A stretch of 8,997 nt of DNA from Cytophagales bacterium (GTDB lineage: Bacteria; Bacteroidota; Bacteroidia; Cytophagales; Cyclobacteriaceae). A program made the translations under genes and the position numbers. This document shows positions 7,337 to 8,997 of the stretch, piece by piece. Below the pieces are notes generated by a model that made no database searches, was not told where the DNA came from, and saw nothing but the letters and a program-made list of their open reading frames with translations. The stretch spans positions 1-8,997 of the forward strand of contig DPLR01000048.1 in the NCBI GenBank assembly GCA_003541895.1. The letters run 5' to 3'. Each line of letters begins with the position of its first letter. The stretch's first letter is position 1.

Positions 7337-8095
7337 ATGGAAAAAAGAATTGCCCTCGTAACAGGTGCTACCTCTGGTATTGGGGAAGCCACAGCGCGTT
7401 TACTGGCTGCCAATAATTTTAAATTGATTCTTTGTGGACGAAGACAAGATCGTCTCGCACAGATTTCCAAAGAACTATCTGAGTTGACTGAAGTTACCTC
7501 GTTGACGTTTGATGTAAGCCAACAACGGGCTGTTGAGCAATCAATCAATTCTTTACCGATGGCCTGGAAAGAAATTGATGTGCTGATAAACAACGCGGGT
7601 AATGCGCATGGACTTTCGCCCATTCAGACTGGTGATTTGAATGATTGGGAAAAAATGATCGACATTAATGTGAAAGGATTGCTCCATGTGTCGAGGGAAG
7701 TTATGAATGGAATGATTGAAAGGAAACGAGGGCACATTGTTAACATCGGATCGATCGCAGGCCTTGAAGTTTACCCTAATGGCAATGTGTACTGCGCAAG
7801 TAAATCAGCAGTTGATTCTATTACCAAAGGAATGCGTTTTGATTTAAACCCTTACGGAATAAAAGTTACATCTATTAATCCGGGTATGGTTGATACCGAA
7901 TTTTCATTAGTTCGATTCAAAGGCGATGCCGAGCGAGCCAAAAATACATACAAAGGAATGCAGCCACTTACGGCCGTTGATATTGCCGAGTTGATTCTCT
8001 TTACGGTTACTCGGCCAGCACATGTTGTTCTTGCCGATGTGTTGGTTTTACCTGTGGCCCAAGCAAGTGCCACTGTGGTTAAACGCGATGCTTAG
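7337..8095 (+). CDS. SDR-family NAD(P)-dependent oxidoreductase, YdfG-like
   Basis: A classical short-chain dehydrogenase/reductase of 252 aa, cytosolic. The Rossmann cofactor motif is TGATSGIG (9-16). Arginines after the second strand (CGRRQDR, 33-39) suggest NADP(H) preference. NNAG is at 85-88. The catalytic tetrad is N111, S139, Y152 and K156 (VYCASK). NPGMVDTEFS (181-190) is the PG motif. The region FSLVRFKGDAERAKNTY and the C-terminal PVAQAS are close to E. coli YdfG, which oxidises L-allo-threonine, serine and 3-hydroxy acids and reduces malonic semialdehyde. Substrate is inferred by resemblance only. The ATG follows the porT stop directly (TAAATG), so it is the third gene of the ubiE-porT unit. 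No functional link to secretion is evident. No clear intrinsic terminator follows. Confidence 0.92.
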   Translation: MEKRIALVTGATSGIGEATARLLAANNFKLILCGRRQDRLAQISKELSELTEVTSLTFDVSQQRAVEQSINSLPMAWKEIDVLINNAGNAHGLSPIQTGDLNDWEKMIDINVKGLLHVSREVMNGMIERKRGHIVNIGSIAGLEVYPNGNVYCASKSAVDSITKGMRFDLNPYGIKVTSINPGMVDTEFSLVRFKGDAERAKNTYKGMQPLTAVDIAELILFTVTRPAHVVLADVLVLPVAQASATVVKRDA

Positions 8096-8098
8096 TCT

Positions 8099-8112
8099 CT
8101 ACCGAACGGTAG
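8099..8112. repeat. Palindrome CTACCGAACGGTAG after the SDR stop
   Basis: Arms CTACCG and CGGTAG flank a central AA, starting 4 nt after the SDR stop codon. As RNA it would make a 5-bp stem with a GAAC loop. No U-tract follows, so an intrinsic terminator is doubtful. As DNA it resembles the ACCGNNCGGT core seen in many TetR-family operators, but it sits about 100 nt upstream of the cysD -7 box. The role is unknown. Confidence 0.4.
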
Positions 8113-8182
8113 GTTAGGCGGGTGAAATCGTTTGTTATTTGTTCTTAGCCACGAAAAACTCCCTCATAAATAAAGTTTTGTT

Positions 8183-8219
8183 AAAAGTACAACTGATTTG
8201 CAATGCAATTCGTACTTTT
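8183..8219. promoter_or_regulatory. Nested inverted repeat over the cysD promoter
   Basis: Perfect 8-nt arms AAAAGTAC (8183-8190) and GTACTTTT (8212-8219) enclose 21 nt. That spacer itself holds TTGCA-A-TGCAA (8198-8208). The right arm overlaps the -7 box at 8213-8220 and the whole repeat spans the expected -33 to -7 region, so protein binding here would block RNA polymerase. Because it lies upstream of the predicted start site, it is more likely a DNA operator than an RNA structure. Confidence 0.4.
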
Positions 8220-8220
8220 G
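8213..8220 (+). promoter_or_regulatory. Candidate -7 promoter box of cysD
   Basis: TACTTTTG matches TAnnTTTG exactly. The transcript would begin near 8226-8228, giving a leader of about 27 nt to the ATG at 8254. A proper -33 TTTG is not found at the usual spacing; the nearest TTTG (8197-8200) is too close. A weak basal promoter that depends on a regulator would fit the symmetrical sequences around it. Confidence 0.5.
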
Positions 8221-8222
8221 TC

Positions 8223-8237
8223 CTATAGAATCTATAG
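8223..8237. promoter_or_regulatory. Candidate operator: 15-bp palindrome before cysD
   Basis: CTATAGAATCTATAG is a perfect inverted repeat with 7-bp arms around a central A, and each half also contains the self-palindromic CTATAG. It begins 3 nt after the -7 box and covers the predicted transcription start, the typical place for a repressor site. The gene's role in sulfate assimilation suggests control by a cysteine or sulfur-responsive regulator, possibly of the Rrf2/CymR type. The regulator is an inference; no regulator gene is in the window. Confidence 0.55.
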
Positions 8238-8253
8238 ACTTAAAAGAATTTAA

Positions 8254-8997
8254 ATGCATTCGTTCGATTATTTAGATCAGCTGGAGTCAGAGGCAATTCA
8301 TATTCTTCGCGAAACGGCTGGTCAATTTGAGAGACCAGCATTGTTGTTTTCTGGCGGTAAAGATTCCATCACACTTGTTCATCTTGCTCAAAAGGCGTTC
8401 AGGCCGGGCAAGTTTCCGTTTCCTTTGGTACACATCGATACAGGCCACAATTTCCCTGAAGCCATTGAATATAGAGATCAATTAGTGAAACGATTGGGCG
8501 AGCGATTAATTGTGGGTAGTGTTGAACAAACAATCAACGAAAAAAAACTTACCGAACCGAAAGGAAAATTTGCAAGTCGCAATGCACTTCAAACTTTTAC
8601 ACTTCTTGAAGTGATTGAAAAGTATGAATTCGATGCCTGTATTGGCGGAGCCAGGCGTGATGAAGAAAAGGCACGAGCCAAAGAAAGAATATTTTCTGTT
8701 CGCAATGAATTTGGACAGTGGGAACCTAAACTACAGCGCCCCGAACTTTGGAACATCTACAACGGCAAAATCAGCAAAGGCGAAAATGTTCGCGTTTTCC
8801 CAATTAGCAATTGGACTGAACTCGATATTTGGAATTATATCAAACGCGAGAAGATTGAGTTGCCCTCCATTTATTTTTCACATGAGCGCAGCTGCCTTTC
8901 ATTTCAGGAGCAATGGATAGCAGTTTCTCCATTCATTACAATTGATGAAGATGATGTCATTGAAAAAAGGAGAGTCCGTTATCGCACCGTTGGCGAT
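8254..8997 (+). CDS. cysD: Sulfate adenylyltransferase subunit 2 CysD (3' end cut by window)
   Basis: The small subunit of ATP sulfurylase, which with the GTPase CysN converts sulfate and ATP to adenosine 5'-phosphosulfate at the start of assimilatory sulfate reduction. 248 codons are visible, open at the right edge; the family is about 300 aa. Motifs: PP-loop SGGKDS (33-38), HIDTGHNFPE (60-69), GGARRDEEKARAKER (131-145), QRPELW (161-166), RVFPISNWTELDIW (180-193) and RVRYRTVGD (240-248). The start ATGCATTCG follows an A-rich leader, and the N-terminus (YLDQLESEAIHILRE) aligns with the family without extension. Residues 213-220 (SCLSFQEQ) depart from the RDG-containing segment usual there. 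The palindromes upstream point to its own regulated promoter, independent of the SDR gene. cysN is expected beyond the window, but that is not visible. Confidence 0.95.
   Translation, partial: MHSFDYLDQLESEAIHILRETAGQFERPALLFSGGKDSITLVHLAQKAFRPGKFPFPLVHIDTGHNFPEAIEYRDQLVKRLGERLIVGSVEQTINEKKLTEPKGKFASRNALQTFTLLEVIEKYEFDACIGGARRDEEKARAKERIFSVRNEFGQWEPKLQRPELWNIYNGKISKGENVRVFPISNWTELDIWNYIKREKIELPSIYFSHERSCLSFQEQWIAVSPFITIDEDDVIEKRRVRYRTVGD

Noticed and set aside
8615..8920. Plus-strand 101-codon open frame.
   Set aside because: Overlaps cysD in another frame; cysD motifs continue unbroken through it to the window edge.
1..8997. Search for tRNA/rRNA genes, CRISPR arrays, insertion sequences, phage genes, toxin-antitoxin or defence genes.
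   Set aside because: None seen. Nearly all sequence is taken up by housekeeping or envelope genes, and no gap exceeds about 160 nt.

Overview
The window reads as ordinary chromosome of a Bacteroidota bacterium, probably order Cytophagales or a close relative. The evidence is a Bacteroidota-restricted DUF5606 protein, a PorT-type outer-membrane barrel of the type IX secretion system (T9SS), an OmpA protein with a TPR/PD40/OmpA_C layout typical of gliding Bacteroidota, a CysD of the SGGKDS type, signal peptides cleaved just before Gln, few Shine-Dalgarno sequences, and several exact matches to the Bacteroidota -7 promoter box TAnnTTTG. Genus cannot be read from the sequence.

Layout: (1) 123-1106 (+), class 1 fructose-1,6-bisphosphatase, probably starting at a GTG behind its own promoter box. 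(2) A convergent gap at 1107-1242 with one weak hairpin. (3) A minus-strand run read from 3614 down to 1243: engB GTPase, an APC-family amino acid permease 4 nt later, and a DUF5606 protein about 50 nt further on, probably one transcription unit. (4) A divergent intergenic region at 3615-3759. (5) A plus-strand block: a 705-aa secreted OmpA-family protein resembling PorE, then ubiE (TTG start) - porT - YdfG-like SDR. These last three are packed tightly, with a 52-nt ubiE/porT overlap and porT and the SDR abutting as TAAATG. (6) A 158-nt regulatory region at 8096-8253 holding a promoter box, a nested inverted repeat and a perfect 15-bp palindrome. (7) cysD, which runs off the right edge.

Functionally the block joins an envelope/T9SS theme (PorE-like protein and PorT) with menaquinone methylation (UbiE). 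It is flanked by central metabolism (FBPase), ribosome assembly (EngB), amino acid transport and sulfate activation (CysD). I see no RNA genes, mobile elements, CRISPR arrays or prophage genes, and no convincing novel multi-gene system. The observations most worth following are the cysD operator candidate, the porE-like/porT proximity, and the non-ATG starts of fbp and ubiE.
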